A stretch of 19,575 bases of DNA from Euperipatoides rowelli (taxonomy: Eukaryota > Onychophora > Udeonychophora > Euonychophora > Peripatopsidae), in assembly GCA_003024985.2 (NCBI GenBank), contig PXIH01S0000835.1. One strand, 5' to 3'. Below are positions 1-10,260 of the stretch, in pieces. The notes beneath the pieces were generated by a model. That model was not told the origin of the DNA. It was given only the letters and a program-made list of their open reading frames with translations, and did not search any database. The first letter of the stretch is position 1. Each line of letters begins with the position of its first letter. A program made the position numbers and the translations under genes.

Positions 1-1079
1 TCATCAAATAATTATCTGAAAGCCTGAAGATCGAACAGTTATAGTTAGTTATAGGTGATCTTGGGATCTTCATATAAATGCTATTCCATTTCCCACAGTT
101 TGCAGCAATCGCTAATATTTTTAGAAAAACTCTTTGTTTGAACCCGTTATTTTAAATGTATCTGCCGCCAGGGAGAGCAGGCAAAAAAAAAAGTGTCAGA
201 CAATTTGTAGCTTTTGCGATTAATTTTAGTGATAGGACCAGTAGGACCACTTGACCGATGTTGAATGAAGGTCTGACTTATCTTGGATCTATCTATCTAA
301 AACGTCTTTGTTGGAATCCCTCATTATTTTCAAAACTTTAAAAAAATTTCAAATAGCCTACTCAAGAAAGGCTATTTCATGTGCTAATAATAAACAAAAA
401 GCTCTATTCTCTATTAGGCTAACTAGAAATAATCAAATTAAAAGCTAAAATAATTGTAATTAAGCTAATGCTGTCTACTAAAATCTTTAGATATTGCATG
501 TTTTTTTTTTGTTGCCGGCACTTTGAAAATGAGATTCCAATAGACTTTTTACTAAAAATAATAGTGATTGCTGCTAATTGTCCGCTGTTCTCCCCTATTA
601 TTTCTTTATTTCTGAAAAAAAAAAATGTCAATGAAAATTAATGCTATGGCCAGTAAGGCAGTCATCAATGTACAACTTTAAAAACATACATATTTCGACA
701 TCACAATGATGTTAGCATAATTAAAACAACATCCTGTTTTAGCTATTTGTTTTGGTGGAAGTCGAAATTTCAATATTAAAATAGCCGTAATTAATTAATT
801 TTTTTACTGTTAACATTTTTAATGAAATTTTATAATTATTTAAAGTACATTCTTTCATATTAACTAAAGTTGTTTTTGGTTGCATATACCCTTTAACAGG
901 AAGAGCGAGAGTAAAATTGAATATCTACTTTTTAAAAATATTTTAACCTATAGTCGCCTGAAGCCTTTTCTCAATTCTGTACTCTTCTGGCCTGAGCCTT
1001 TTTTTCTCAAACTTAGACATTTCCAACTAAAAGTCTTAAAAAGCAAACTGTGTCTATATTTTAGGAGATAAGTGTATAA
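1..1079. other. AT-rich non-coding stretch
   Basis: I see no recognisable gene, RNA or named mobile element here. The sequence is strongly AT-rich with poly-A and poly-T runs. Open frames of 60 to 70 codons exist on both strands, but their translations are low-complexity (Phe, Ile, Lys, Asn rich) and match no family I know. It is most likely intergenic or intronic. Confidence 0.6.
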
Positions 1080-1780
1080 AACTATACATTTTCTGAAAGC
1101 TTATTAAATTTGCTTTTTAACTGTGTTTTCAGATTTAATATATATTTTACCTTGTAGCTATGACAGTTTGTTTTATATAAAAAGAAAGAAAATGGATTTT
1201 TAAACAAACATGCAGTTTTAATTCAAAATTTGACTATTAAAACATTATTATAAAAACCTTACTATAATAGTAAAATAAGCTATAACATATTGCTGTATGA
1301 TAAATATGGGCTTAGTTATGATCATTTTTTTAAAAAAAAAAATAGGAATTATGAACTTTTTTACAAAAAAACAAAACAATTGCAGTTAGTTTCCAGAATG
1401 AACACATTAAAAGCATCCTGTGACTTTATTATTCACAATACTATATCAAACACTATACTTTTTAAAAACCTTATTACATTTTCTTTAAAACTGTGTTTTC
1501 AGATTTAATTTATCTTTAAAGTTTAGTAAAAATATCAAACGAAGTTTATGAAAAAAAAATCCATTTTTTAAACCAACATTCAGTTTTGATGCAAATATTA
1601 TTATTATAACTTTGTATTATTATAAAAACCATTACTATAATATTAAAGTACATCTTATTCTCTTTAATTTAAGCCATACATTATGGATGTAGGACAAATA
1701 TTACCATATGTAGGATCATTTGAAAAAAAAAACGAGTTACAAAGTTTAAAAAAAAAAACAGTCGTGGGCCTGTCAGTAAA
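1080..1780. repeat. Diverged tandem duplication, unit about 370-390 bp
   Basis: Two neighbouring stretches, about 1080-1390 and 1451-1780, line up in the same order. Both have an ACTATAC-type start, then CTGTGTTTTCAGATTTAAT (at 1121 and 1491), then a CAGTTTT.AT.CAAA block, then ATTATTATAAAAACC followed by TACTATAATA, then GGATCATTT or TGATCATTT running into poly-A. Indels and substitutions are frequent, so the duplication is old. The shared TTTTCAG resembles a splice acceptor, but no conserved coding sequence follows it. Function is unknown. Confidence 0.6.
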
Positions 1781-1889
1781 AAAAACAAACCAAATAATTA
1801 CTGAACTGTACAGATCTAATTTCTTTTTTTTTCCTGGCTAAGAGCTTTCCTTTTCTTTCAAGATCATTAAATTCATAATTTTGCATGTA

Positions 1890-2290
1890 ATGCCAGCTCG
1901 ACTAGCAATATTCATGCCTATAATCAAAATATGGGGGGGGAGAAAGATTTGACTAATCTTAAAATTCATGTGTACAAAAACATATAAGTATAATTCGCTA
2001 GACCATTTGTGCTGTTTGGTATATGCTAGGCCATGGAGTAAAAACAGGGGGGTAGGAGGTGAAATGGAAGGGGAGAGGGAGGGGAAGAGCAAAAAGTGGG
2101 AGGAGGGAGGGGGAGATGAGATACTGTGTTTATGCTATTTGTAGTTTATATTTTTATTTTTTTTATATAATCAAAATATTGCGGGGTGTTTGATTTAACT
2201 AATCGCAAAATTGTTTTTTTTGTTATTATTATTATTTACTGTATATGCACTTCGACCTGCAATTATTCATACCTATAATCAAAATTTGTG
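1890..2290. repeat. Degenerate short direct repeats (TATAATCAAAAT family)
   Basis: The pattern GC..TCGAC..GCAAT.ATTCAT.CCTATAATCAAAAT is found near 1890-1930 and again near 2244-2286. A second block, TATAATCAAAATAT followed by G-rich sequence, GATTT.ACTAATC and AAAATT, occurs near 1918-1962 and 2166-2212. These are overlapping degenerate copies of one repeat of roughly 70 bp, all in the same orientation. I do not recognise the family. Confidence 0.5.
2044..2118 (+). repeat. G-rich polypurine tract (possible G-quadruplex or triplex)
   Basis: This stretch is almost entirely purine, with pyrimidines only at about 2053, 2060, 2065, 2090 and 2097. It contains at least seven runs of three to six G. 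It is sharply unlike the AT-rich surroundings. Such tracts can form G-quadruplex or triplex DNA, and whether this one does is inference. Confidence 0.6.
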
Positions 2291-2350
2291 TTTTTTGATA
2301 TTACTATTACTGTATTATTATTATTATTACCATCATTATTATTATTATAT
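2211..2350. repeat. ATT/TTA microsatellite tracts
   Basis: Interrupted (ATT)n and (TTA)n arrays lie around 2220-2235 and 2304-2350. The + strand reading frame across them yields runs of Leu and Tyr and is a by-product of the repeat, not a gene. Confidence 0.75.
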
Positions 2351-3095
2351 GTCACCAATAGTTATAAATGTTGTTTATAAAGCATCTCATATTGCAAGAA
2401 ATAACTGTTGTTAGAGAATAAGCCAGTGTTCAACTCATTGATGGCAGTTGCAAGAATTTGTATAAAAAAAGGTTACATCTCATTTACTGTATATTTGTTT
2501 TCAGCATTAGCAGAAACATAATTTTCATTACGGTAGTAAATAAAAAAAAATCAAAGGGGAAAGAAGAGACTGTCGTGTGTGTCTGCAACAACTGAAATTG
2601 TTCTAAAAATTATTTTTTATCCACAGGTCTTATAACTTTGAATATAGTGCCACAGGCACAACAATAACATAAGACCAATCATTATCAATTACATGTAACC
2701 TAATGGTGCCTTTGGCTGTATAAATTGTAGATCTTTGCTATGGAGAATCATTACTATATCAATTAGAACTGTTGCTCTAAATATTTCTATCAAAATAATT
2801 GGTCTGAATAATTTTCAATGGGCAAAACAGGTTTGTCATGTTGTTTTAAAATTACTAAAATAATACAATACAATGGTGGCAAATCATCGTCTGACGCTAA
2901 AATACATCACTAATCTGTTAATTTAAAAAAAAAAAACTCACTAGAAATTTTGAAACTATGAAAATACTTTTGTAAAAAGGGCATTTAAAGATGGCTGCAT
3001 TAAAGTTTTAAAAAACATATTATTTACAGTATATAATTAAAATAACTTTAAAATGAAAATTGACAATTGTTTCAGATAGGGGAGACGATCACCTG
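2351..3095. other. AT-rich non-coding stretch
   Basis: Nothing recognisable is present. The sequence has poly-A runs and isolated splice-like signals without conserved coding sequence, for example TTTCAG near 3073 and GTAATT near 3106 bracketing about 30 bases. Confidence 0.5.
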
Positions 3096-3296
3096 ACATA
3101 TATAGGTAATTATTGTCCGCTTTCTTTAGTTCCCCCAAACTCTCATCTTGCTCTCTTTACTTCAATAGATTCAATATAACATTACTAACCTTTTTTAAAC
3201 ACTGTTATACTTAACAAAATAATATATTTATACTTAAGGAACTACAATAACAATCTATAAAATGAATAAATCAATAACATCACCCTTGTGAATACA
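3096..3296 (-). mobile_element. Candidate 3' LTR of the Ty3/Gypsy relic
   Basis: On the minus strand, just downstream of the pol remnant, a purine-rich run (A9 then GGAAAAG, 3297-3312 in plus coordinates) resembles a polypurine tract. It is followed directly by TGTATTCACAAGGG, a plausible LTR start. A TATAAATATATT box lies inside, and the stretch could end with CA at about 3096 (minus-strand reading ...ATATATGTCA). No second LTR copy was found in the window, so the boundaries are inferred from position and dinucleotides only. Confidence 0.35.
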
Positions 3297-3372
3297 CTTT
3301 TCCTTTTTTTTTATTAACAAAACTAACAAGTTTCAGTTCACTGGGGTTTTTTTAACAATGCTACTCTTCTAA

Positions 3373-3910
3373 TCACTTCGGCTTTTTAACTTGCTTCCTG
3401 AGGTTATGATTTTGATTTGCCCTTTCACCTGTTTTCTCTTGAGAGTTGTTCTTCGTTTTTTCTTCATGAACTATTGGTTTTCTTGATATTTTGTCACTAG
3501 TAAAGTCTAATAACTCGTGGTCCTCTGACGCTAATACTTTGAAAAATGAAACATTTCTTGTGACTTTTTGGTCCACGGTGTTTGATGTAATCATTGATCC
3601 CTTAATATCCGTAATTGTAAATGGAATTTTATGATAAAATGGTTCCATTTTATTCCTACATCCTTTTTAACTAATACCTTATCTCCTACTTTCGGAAATG
3701 GTATTTTTTATTTGCATCATATCTCCTACAAGCTTTCACTCCTGCTTTATCATATCTTTCCTTTACATCTAACTTTTCTGAGCTATGTAACTGTAGTTTT
3801 GGAATCCTTCCATTTCCTTTATAATTGAAAATTAGACTTGCTGGTGTTACTTTAGTTACAATGTCTGGCATTCCTAAAGCCATGCAACATTTATTCGTAT
3901 TGCGCTTCAA
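3373..3910 (-). pseudogene. Ty3/Gypsy pol C-terminal remnant (end of integrase)
   Basis: Three overlapping minus-strand frames carry the tail of a Ty3/Gypsy polyprotein in the right order. 3910-3686 contains TPASLIFN and RIPKL, then a charged block ending in ARRYDANKKYHFRK-like sequence (here ACRRYDANKKYHFRK). About 3689-3655, in another frame, contains VGDKVLVKK, the GD.VLV motif typical of integrase C-termini. 3648-3373 contains PFTITDIKGSMIT followed by VTRNVSFFK, matching the chromodomain-like end of K02A2.6-type elements. Continuity therefore needs two frameshifts, near 3686 and 3650. No protease, reverse transcriptase, RNase H or integrase catalytic core is present. The relic is 5'-truncated where it meets the ATTACTCAAGA array. 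The family call rests on motif recognition and is fairly secure. Confidence 0.75.
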
Positions 3911-4195
3911 GACTTACTCAAGAATATTACTCGACTATTACTCAATACTATTTCTTGAGTAATAGTCACTCAAGACTATACCTAAGACTTAGATTACTCA
4001 ATGTGATTATGCAAGAATATTACTCAAGACTTATTCAAGATGATTACTCAAGATTATTACTCTAATTCTTGAGTAAGTCTTAGTCTTGAGTAATAAACTG
4101 TTACTCGAGACTGTGACAAGATTAATTCTTCAGTAATAATCTGAAGTAATAGTCTTGAGTAATAGTCTGTTAGTCAAGACTCAGTGCTTGATAAA
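3905..4195. repeat. ATTACTCAAGA repeat array, both orientations
   Basis: The core ATTACTCAAGA(C) and its reverse complement (G)TCTTGAGTAAT recur many times in imperfect form. The forward orientation dominates the first part and the reverse orientation the second, so the array can fold back on itself. A perfect stem is visible: GACTATTACTCAA at 3933-3945 pairs with TTGAGTAATAGTC at 3955-3967 across a 9-nt loop. The array abuts the truncated end of the Gypsy relic. A related cluster sits at 16316-16424. Confidence 0.75.
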
Positions 4196-4208
4196 TCTTA
4201 AAAAATCT

Positions 4209-4228
4209 ACATGCCCATCTGGGCATGT
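4209..4228. repeat. Short perfect inverted repeat
   Basis: ACATGCCCA and TGGGCATGT form 9-bp arms around a 2-nt spacer. A related GGCATGCCCAG lies about 30 bases downstream near 4260. It could be part of an element end, but no partner was identified. Confidence 0.55.
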
Positions 4229-6679
4229 TGTTAAATATTTAGATGCCTAGCTTTTAAAAGGCATGCCCAGAAAAAAGTTTTTAAATTGACGTTTTTTTAT
4301 TAATTTTTCTGATATAGGTTACTATAGTAATAGGCAATTATAGATCTAGAAATAATGATCATAATGTCAAAAATGGTAAAGCCTAAGTTATCTCATAGGA
4401 ATCAACAAGCCAGGGCACACCATTTGGTTGAAATTGATACTCAATACTTTACAGGTACAGTATATCTGAAAGCAAGACCTGGGTCATGCGTTAGCCCTTA
4501 GGATAAGGTCTTGAGGGAACTAATAGTCTAAATATTCAATATCTATATTTCTATTTCTTGGTATCTAATTAACTCTAACTACCTATGCATCAGACTCTTT
4601 AATTTTATATTTATTCAAAACATACTATAGTTAATCATTTCAATGTTTACCTGATAATACACCAGCAACATTTCTTCAGCAGAATCTGAAAACATGGATT
4701 ATTCAATCTATTTTATTCATATGTACAGTATATCTATATTCAATAAACTGAGGAAGATACAAGTACTGTAATTTAATTTTTAAATAAACACTTGTTTACA
4801 AATATGACGGACAACAACAGACTATAGTCCAGTGAGGTTGTCCCTAGGTTTATTCTGTATTGTTTTTCCAAGGCCTTCTAGTGGCGGGTCAGTTGTCAAA
4901 TATACACAATTTCAATACTTTATCCTTATGTATTACAATTAACCTGGGAGTATATTCTTTCAAATCTTTACTTGATATAATTTCATTCATTAATCTTAGT
5001 ACTTTAATATATGGATCATTCTAGCTCATTAGTTATTCAATTTCATTAGTACTCTGGGATAAACTCAAATTCTGGTAATCAAATTTATACTCAATGTTCT
5101 TATTTTAAACCTTAGTTAAATGTACGTATTTCATAATAATGACAAAAGTCAGTCTACTTATTTGACAATCGATAGTGGGAAGGTGCCATCTTCTGTGGTG
5201 GAATTGCTAGTTAATTTAATTTCTTAATAAAATGTTCAAATCTGTTATTACAATAATTGTTCAAATCTACAATTCAAATATTTTGGAATAGGTAATTTAA
5301 TTTTTGTTACTTCTAGTCTACCACAATCTACTCAATATGTTATAATTAATTAATTAATTAACCAAAATGTGGCACATCACTCACTAACAAATAGAAACAC
5401 ATTAATCTATTAAATATACTATAAACATTAATACAATATTTAGCCAATTCTATTCATGATTTATAGTTCAATTAATGGAGCTTAAATTTAATTTGCTTAG
5501 TTGATATTTCATAATTTCTTCATCTAGATCTAGAACTTTGTAGATGGTTTAACTTTTTATATAATTTTAGCTAGCTTAAATTCAGTAGATTATTTCAGCA
5601 GTTATTCATTTTTAGATTAATTTAGTTCAATATTTTTCTATTACCGTATAGTTATATGCTGGGGAATCAGTGCTATTATAGTTAATTATTATTATTAATC
5701 AAACCTTGTCCAGCTAAAAAGCTGGGGGTAGTTGGCACCTCTGGTCCTGTGCAATCTTCACTCTTTTAAAATTATTGATTTGGTATTGATAAGACTTCTT
5801 CTGGGACTAGGCAAGAAATTAAATCATTTTATATTTTTACTGGAACTGATGATTTTAAAAAAAAAAAGTATTGTGATGGCTACCCCAGCCTGTATGGTGG
5901 ATTAAACAAGTCACAGGGAGCACCACAATCAATTCTCTTATTTTTTTTAAAAGTTACTTTCTTTAATTTTATCTGGCCAACCGACAAATTTTTTTCTGCA
6001 TGAGTTTATATAGTCATTTAGTGGTATAATTAGATAGTGTTTAATGATTGTCCGAATGAGGTGGTTGGTCAAACCCTAATTAGCTGACCAGTTGACCATG
6101 CCAAGAGTCATCAATTAGGTAAGCTGGCTGTCATCCAAACTCCTCTTGCTTTTAATAAAACTTTGCTCATTTCTTTGTACGGTAAAACTTTTTATAAAAA
6201 TAGTAATCTTGGGTTCATTTTTCTTGTATAAATTAATTTCTTATCACTAGATTTATTCTGATTTTATGCTTCTAATTATTTTATTCTTGTGCTAGTTATT
6301 CTGTAGTCTATACTAATGCTATTTCAATTAGGCAATAATCTTTATTTTTATTCTTTCAATATTTTCTTATTCTCTTGATTTAATTTCAGATAATCTCATT
6401 AATTCACTTGCAAGTATTAGTGGATTATTTTTTTCATATTTCTGCTGTAATTATCTTTTTGATTTCATGGTTCATTTTTGTTTTTTTCTAATACCGTAAT
6501 ACTCTTGTAATTATTAGTTGATAACTTATTCATATTTTATTCTTTGGTTATTTTTCTTGAATTCTTGTTTCAATTCTGGCCAATCTTATTCTTTCTCATG
6601 AGATTTCACTCATAATATTTAGCATCATTTATGGAAGGGCTCTGTACACAGCCTCTAGGGCCTATAGTGACTTAATTTC
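4229..6679. other. AT-rich non-coding stretch
   Basis: No gene or classified element is recognisable over about 2.4 kb. Minor items are an (AATT)n tract near 5344-5361, a CCAGCT-AAAA-AGCTGG inverted repeat at 5710-5725 and slightly GC-richer patches near 4840-4890, 5880-5930 and 6050-6150. None of the patches translates into anything known. It is most likely intronic or intergenic. Confidence 0.5.
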
Positions 6680-6729
6680 TTCTTATGTACATTAGCATAT
6701 TTAATTCTTATGTACATTAGCATATTTAA
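6680..6729 (+). repeat. Perfect 25-bp tandem duplication
   Basis: A 25-bp unit beginning TTCTTATGTACATTAGCATA occurs twice head to tail, at 6680-6704 and 6705-6729, with no mismatch. The lack of divergence marks a recent slippage or duplication event in otherwise old sequence. Confidence 0.9.
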
Positions 6730-7394
6730 TTGCTTTCATTAACTTAATTAGTCAGCAATTCCTCTCCAATATGGGCAAGGATAAGTTAAACATTCCATAT
6801 TTATAATTTATGCAATAATATTTACAATTTACAGTCTTTGGTTATTAATATTTTTCATTCTTCATATTTCTGTTATAAGTTCTAAAAATATAGCACCGAT
6901 TCTGGTTTCCTTTAAAGATATATGTATTTAATTTGTAAGAACTGACTCCTATTCCTCCAGCATATTTGTTTATTATTAAATTTTTTTCTGTAATTGTATC
7001 TCTACTGAAAAGCTCCTGTTCATTCAAATTATTATTTTCTCTTATTTATGACATGGTGGACCAAAGGTTGGCATTTGTTGGCTTCATAACAGTTAATCTT
7101 AGACCTTGAAACACAAACCAATTGATTATACACTAGTGTCAAAAGTTATAAAATATGCCACTACAATCAGGTATTAATATTCTCATTTATCCTTTTACAT
7201 TTTTAGTATTATTATTGATCCTATAACTACAGTATATAGCATTTTAATATACTCATATTTCATTACTATAATTTAAATACTTATATCTACTCGACTATTG
7301 GATTAATTAATTCAAAACAACATTTGTGATTAAATACATCATTTTAGGTTATATTCATTTTTACTCGAATATTTTGATTAACAATTACACATAT
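6730..7394. other. AT-rich non-coding stretch
   Basis: No recognisable feature is present. A 60-codon minus-strand open frame at 6845-7027 has no family resemblance and no supporting context. Confidence 0.5.
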
Positions 7395-8117
7395 GTCCGA
7401 AATCTAAGAATTAATACTTCGCCGGGCTGATCATAGTCTTCCTCTTAAGGCTTCCCTCCCCCCTAATTGGCCTTATCCTATCTCGAAGAAAAAAACTATA
7501 TTTTCATTAAAAATTCTAATTTGGGGTCTCTGTTAATATCATTCTCAGGTTAGGGTGATTGACGTCAGCCGAGAGGGGGGCCTGCTTTGACTTTTGCCAT
7601 TCACAAGACTGCATATACATATATTATTAGTAATAATTGTATATTGTCCATAACTAGCAAATTGTATAAGCTCGGCGGCCACATTTATAGCTTCAACAGA
7701 GGGAAATACTGGCTTCCGCCGACCGCCTTTGGATACTGGCTATAAATGCAACCCTCACTTGGAAATGTCTTTAATATCTCCCAGCATCGGGAAGGATACG
7801 TTGCGCAGACAAGGCACTAACGGGTCCACCGAGATGCTGTGAGACTACGGAGACATGTTCCGGGGATAATCCGGATAAAAGCCACAATTTTATCACTAGT
7901 CTCTGAATACACTTACATACAAATGCCCAAATTAGAATAAATAATTGTATCACATTCATATGCAAGTCTGAGTAAATGGAGGCTACCCCAAAATTGTAAC
8001 ATTTACCGAAAAATGGGTCAGTTTGTGCCAAGCTTAAAGAATCTCTTATAAGGGCTAGAACCCAGCACAAACTAATGAAATCTAAATAGGAAAACTAGCT
8101 AAACCCTAACTTAATAN
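7395..8117. repeat. Unclassified ~720-bp interspersed repeat, copy 1
   Basis: This segment aligns along its whole length with 12157-12877 in the same orientation, by eye at roughly 75 to 85 percent identity with small indels. Shared landmarks in order are GTCCGA, CCGGGCT.AT.ATAGTC, TAAGGCTTCCCTCC, CACAAGAC, CATTTATAGC, GACATGTTCCGGGGATAAT, TATCACTAGTCTCT, TTTGTGCCAAG, GCACAAACTAA and AAAACTAG.TAAACC. It is clearly richer in G and C than its flanks. I see no terminal inverted repeats, poly-A tail or target-site duplication. Open frames inside are not conserved between the copies, which suggests a non-coding element. An N at 8117 marks its end. Confidence 0.8.
7682..7748. repeat. Inverted repeat inside repeat copy 1
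   Basis: CATTTATAGC (7682-7691) and its exact reverse complement GCTATAAATG (7739-7748) bracket a GC-rich interval. The same arms survive in copy 2 at 12438-12447 and 12494-12502, except that the outermost pair is lost there. Survival of both arms in diverged copies hints at a structured RNA or DNA element. Confidence 0.6.
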
Positions 8118-9036
8118 ATATCTTGAAACTTAAAATGTTCATAAAATGCATATGTGAACTTCATAATTCTGTGCTTCCGCTAGGTGAGAGTATGTTTTTT
8201 AGTATGTTTGACCGCCATTTTTTTGTTTTTTTTTTTGTTGAGGTCGATCGCAAGAAATGAGAAAAATGACAAGTAGCTCTTATACTCTTAAAGGTTGAGC
8301 AGGCATGTCATATGGTAATTTATTAATAAGAAATTATTACATTTCTTGTACAATCCATCAAATTGCAACAAAAATAGTGTCGATTATAACAAAAGAGCAC
8401 AAATAAAAAAGTTTAAAACGAATACAAAAGCAAGATTTCTCTCATCATTATTTATCATGTCACTGTCACAGCTGTTTTCTATTATTCATTAAACTTAACC
8501 CTCCCTTAAAACAGTCTTGTGGAATCAAAAAAAAAAAAGCACCATTTCTCATCTCAAAAGATCTACTGTAAATAAAATAAATTATTAAAAAATGCAAGCA
8601 TTGTTAATAGTAAGGTAATATAATTGGTCATGTCATCCTTCTAGAACTCTATGATGGAAAAATAAATAAATTGGTCGTATTTGATTGGTATTTTATCAAA
8701 CTTTATTTGAAAAGCTAAGTTTCAATCATCCAAAATTTTACACATCTGAACTATCTTGTTTGTCCAAGTTACATTTGTATAAGTTATATTTCATTATTCT
8801 CTCTCCAAGATTTCAAAATAGAAAATAATCAAAATCACGAAGAAAGAAAACCCTTAAATATAAAGTAATTATTATTGGATTTTATTAAAAATAATTGTTC
8901 TTTAATAAGCTTTAAATATTATTATAAGATTATATGTAAATTTTGTCTTGATATTTACTACTATAGGCCTAGTAACATTTTTGTTTAAATCTAAAACCAA
9001 GTTAAATATTCCTGTTTCCTCTTTGTCTTCTTTCAG
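8118..9036. other. AT-rich stretch upstream of the TRAPPC1 exon, probably intron
   Basis: No coding match was found here, including to the TRAPPC1 N-terminal block that should precede the exon. The last bases (about 9008-9036) form a pyrimidine-rich tract ending in TTTCAG that serves as the acceptor of the following exon. Confidence 0.5.
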
Positions 9037-9107
9037 GAATTTAAGCTGATGTATGGCATGGTTTTCTCTATCAAGTCATTTATTTATAGAATATCACCAA
9101 TTGATTG
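9037..9107 (+). CDS. TRAPPC1: Internal exon of TRAPPC1 (TRAPP complex subunit 1, Bet5)
   Basis: The 71-nt exon translates without stops as EFKLMYGMVFSIKSF then IYRISPID plus two bases of the next codon. This matches the second conserved block of TRAPPC1, corresponding to about residues 36-58 of the human protein, where the family reads (E)YKLMYGM.FSIRSF and .SP.D. Most differences are conservative. TRAPPC1 is a small longin-fold core subunit of the TRAPP complexes, which tether vesicles and activate the Ypt1/Rab1 GTPase in ER-to-Golgi traffic. The exon is preceded by CTGTTTCCTCTTTGTCTTC-TTTCAG and followed by GTATCC, so both splice signals are good. The upstream junction is phase 0 and the downstream junction phase 2. 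Exons for the N-terminal block and for the following KDGF/ETPSG blocks were not found, so the introns are long or this is a lone duplicated exon. Confidence 0.8.
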
Positions 9108-10260
9108 GTATCCTTTAAAATTTTCACTTTTGAATGTGTAATTCAAGAGTAATTACTTCATACGTTCAAATCAAGAGGGATTATGGCTTACTTCCACTGA
9201 TTAGTCCATTTATGGACGCAAGATTGTGGATGGCTCATAAATTTTCAACAAGGTTTTGACGTTTAATTCATGGTGGATAGCCTTGAAGCACATTGCCTTG
9301 ATTGGGATGGGGGGGGGGGNAAAAAATAGTAATCATTTCCTTATTAATCATTCTACATTGATAACTTTACAATAACTAAACCAAATTTTCTTATAGCCTA
9401 TGTACTTTCTGTAACAAAAGTTCAAAAAATTGTTATCAATAGGACTGGAAATTTTTTTTTTTCATTCTGGAATTAATCATTGATTTGGTGTGAATTCCAA
9501 CGCTCCCTTCTCAACCTTTCCAAAGTTAAATCTAATCCCAAGTACTAGCCTAACCTAACTTCAGGGTGATCAGTCCTAAAATAGAATTAAACGAGTATCC
9601 TGTTGATCTCTATTTGGATATTACTATTTCAATCCATTTTTTTTTTTGATTTAGAAAAATTTATTTGACTTTGTAAAGAAGTCATATAAATTGTATATAA
9701 TGTATAAGCAAATTACCGTTTCTCAATTTTCGTTCTTTTTTTTTTTAATAAAAAAATTTATATGTCTTTTTTTTTTTAGGTTTACTTGAGTAAAATATTA
9801 TTTCAAGACTTGTCTCAAATTGTACAACTACTTTAAAAGTAATACTTTCTCTAGGCCTGCTAGATCAATAGGTATACTCTTAACTTTGATAATCTCTAAA
9901 CTATAATATAAAACTGAAATTTAACCTATTATGATTTTCGTATAAATGACGTTCGATCTTACGAAATATTTAATTTGGTTATATCCCTTGTCTCAATATT
10001 TTAATTATTAGACCGAGAGTCACAACTTTAATATGGTGAAATCTCTAGATGGACTACTTATTCGATTTTATATAAAAGAATTCTATGGGAATTTACCTTT
10101 ACTTTATAAGGATAATTATTCTGGAATATAAAGTGTTTTTTTATCCTGTAAGAATAATTTATTTTAAGTCGATCCTTTTTTAAAGTGGAACGAATACAAT
10201 GTATAGGTTTGTTAGACCTGTATCTAAATTAATTCACAACATAATTAGGTTCAACATTTG
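9108..10260. other. AT-rich stretch after the exon, probably intron
   Basis: No coding or RNA feature is recognisable. A poly-G run ends in a single N at 9320, and several poly-T runs are present between 9450 and 9780. The expected next TRAPPC1 exon was looked for and not seen. Confidence 0.45.

Noticed and set aside
1838-2092. 84-codon minus-strand open frame
   Set aside because: Much of it comes from the G-rich purine tract (Pro/Ser-rich when read in reverse), and it has no family resemblance.
2211-2414. Membrane-like small protein rich in Leu and Tyr
   Set aside because: It is a translation of ATT/TTA microsatellites.
3066-3112. TTTCAG ... GTAATT bracketing a 30-nt micro-exon
   Set aside because: No conserved peptide in any frame, and the site overlaps the putative LTR end.
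3905-4195. CRISPR-like array
   Set aside because: Units are short, imperfect, in both orientations and without uniform spacers, and the DNA is eukaryotic.
7771-8070. 99-codon minus-strand open frame in repeat copy 1
   Set aside because: The equivalent frame in copy 2 is broken by indels and shares only a short piece, so it is not maintained as a protein.
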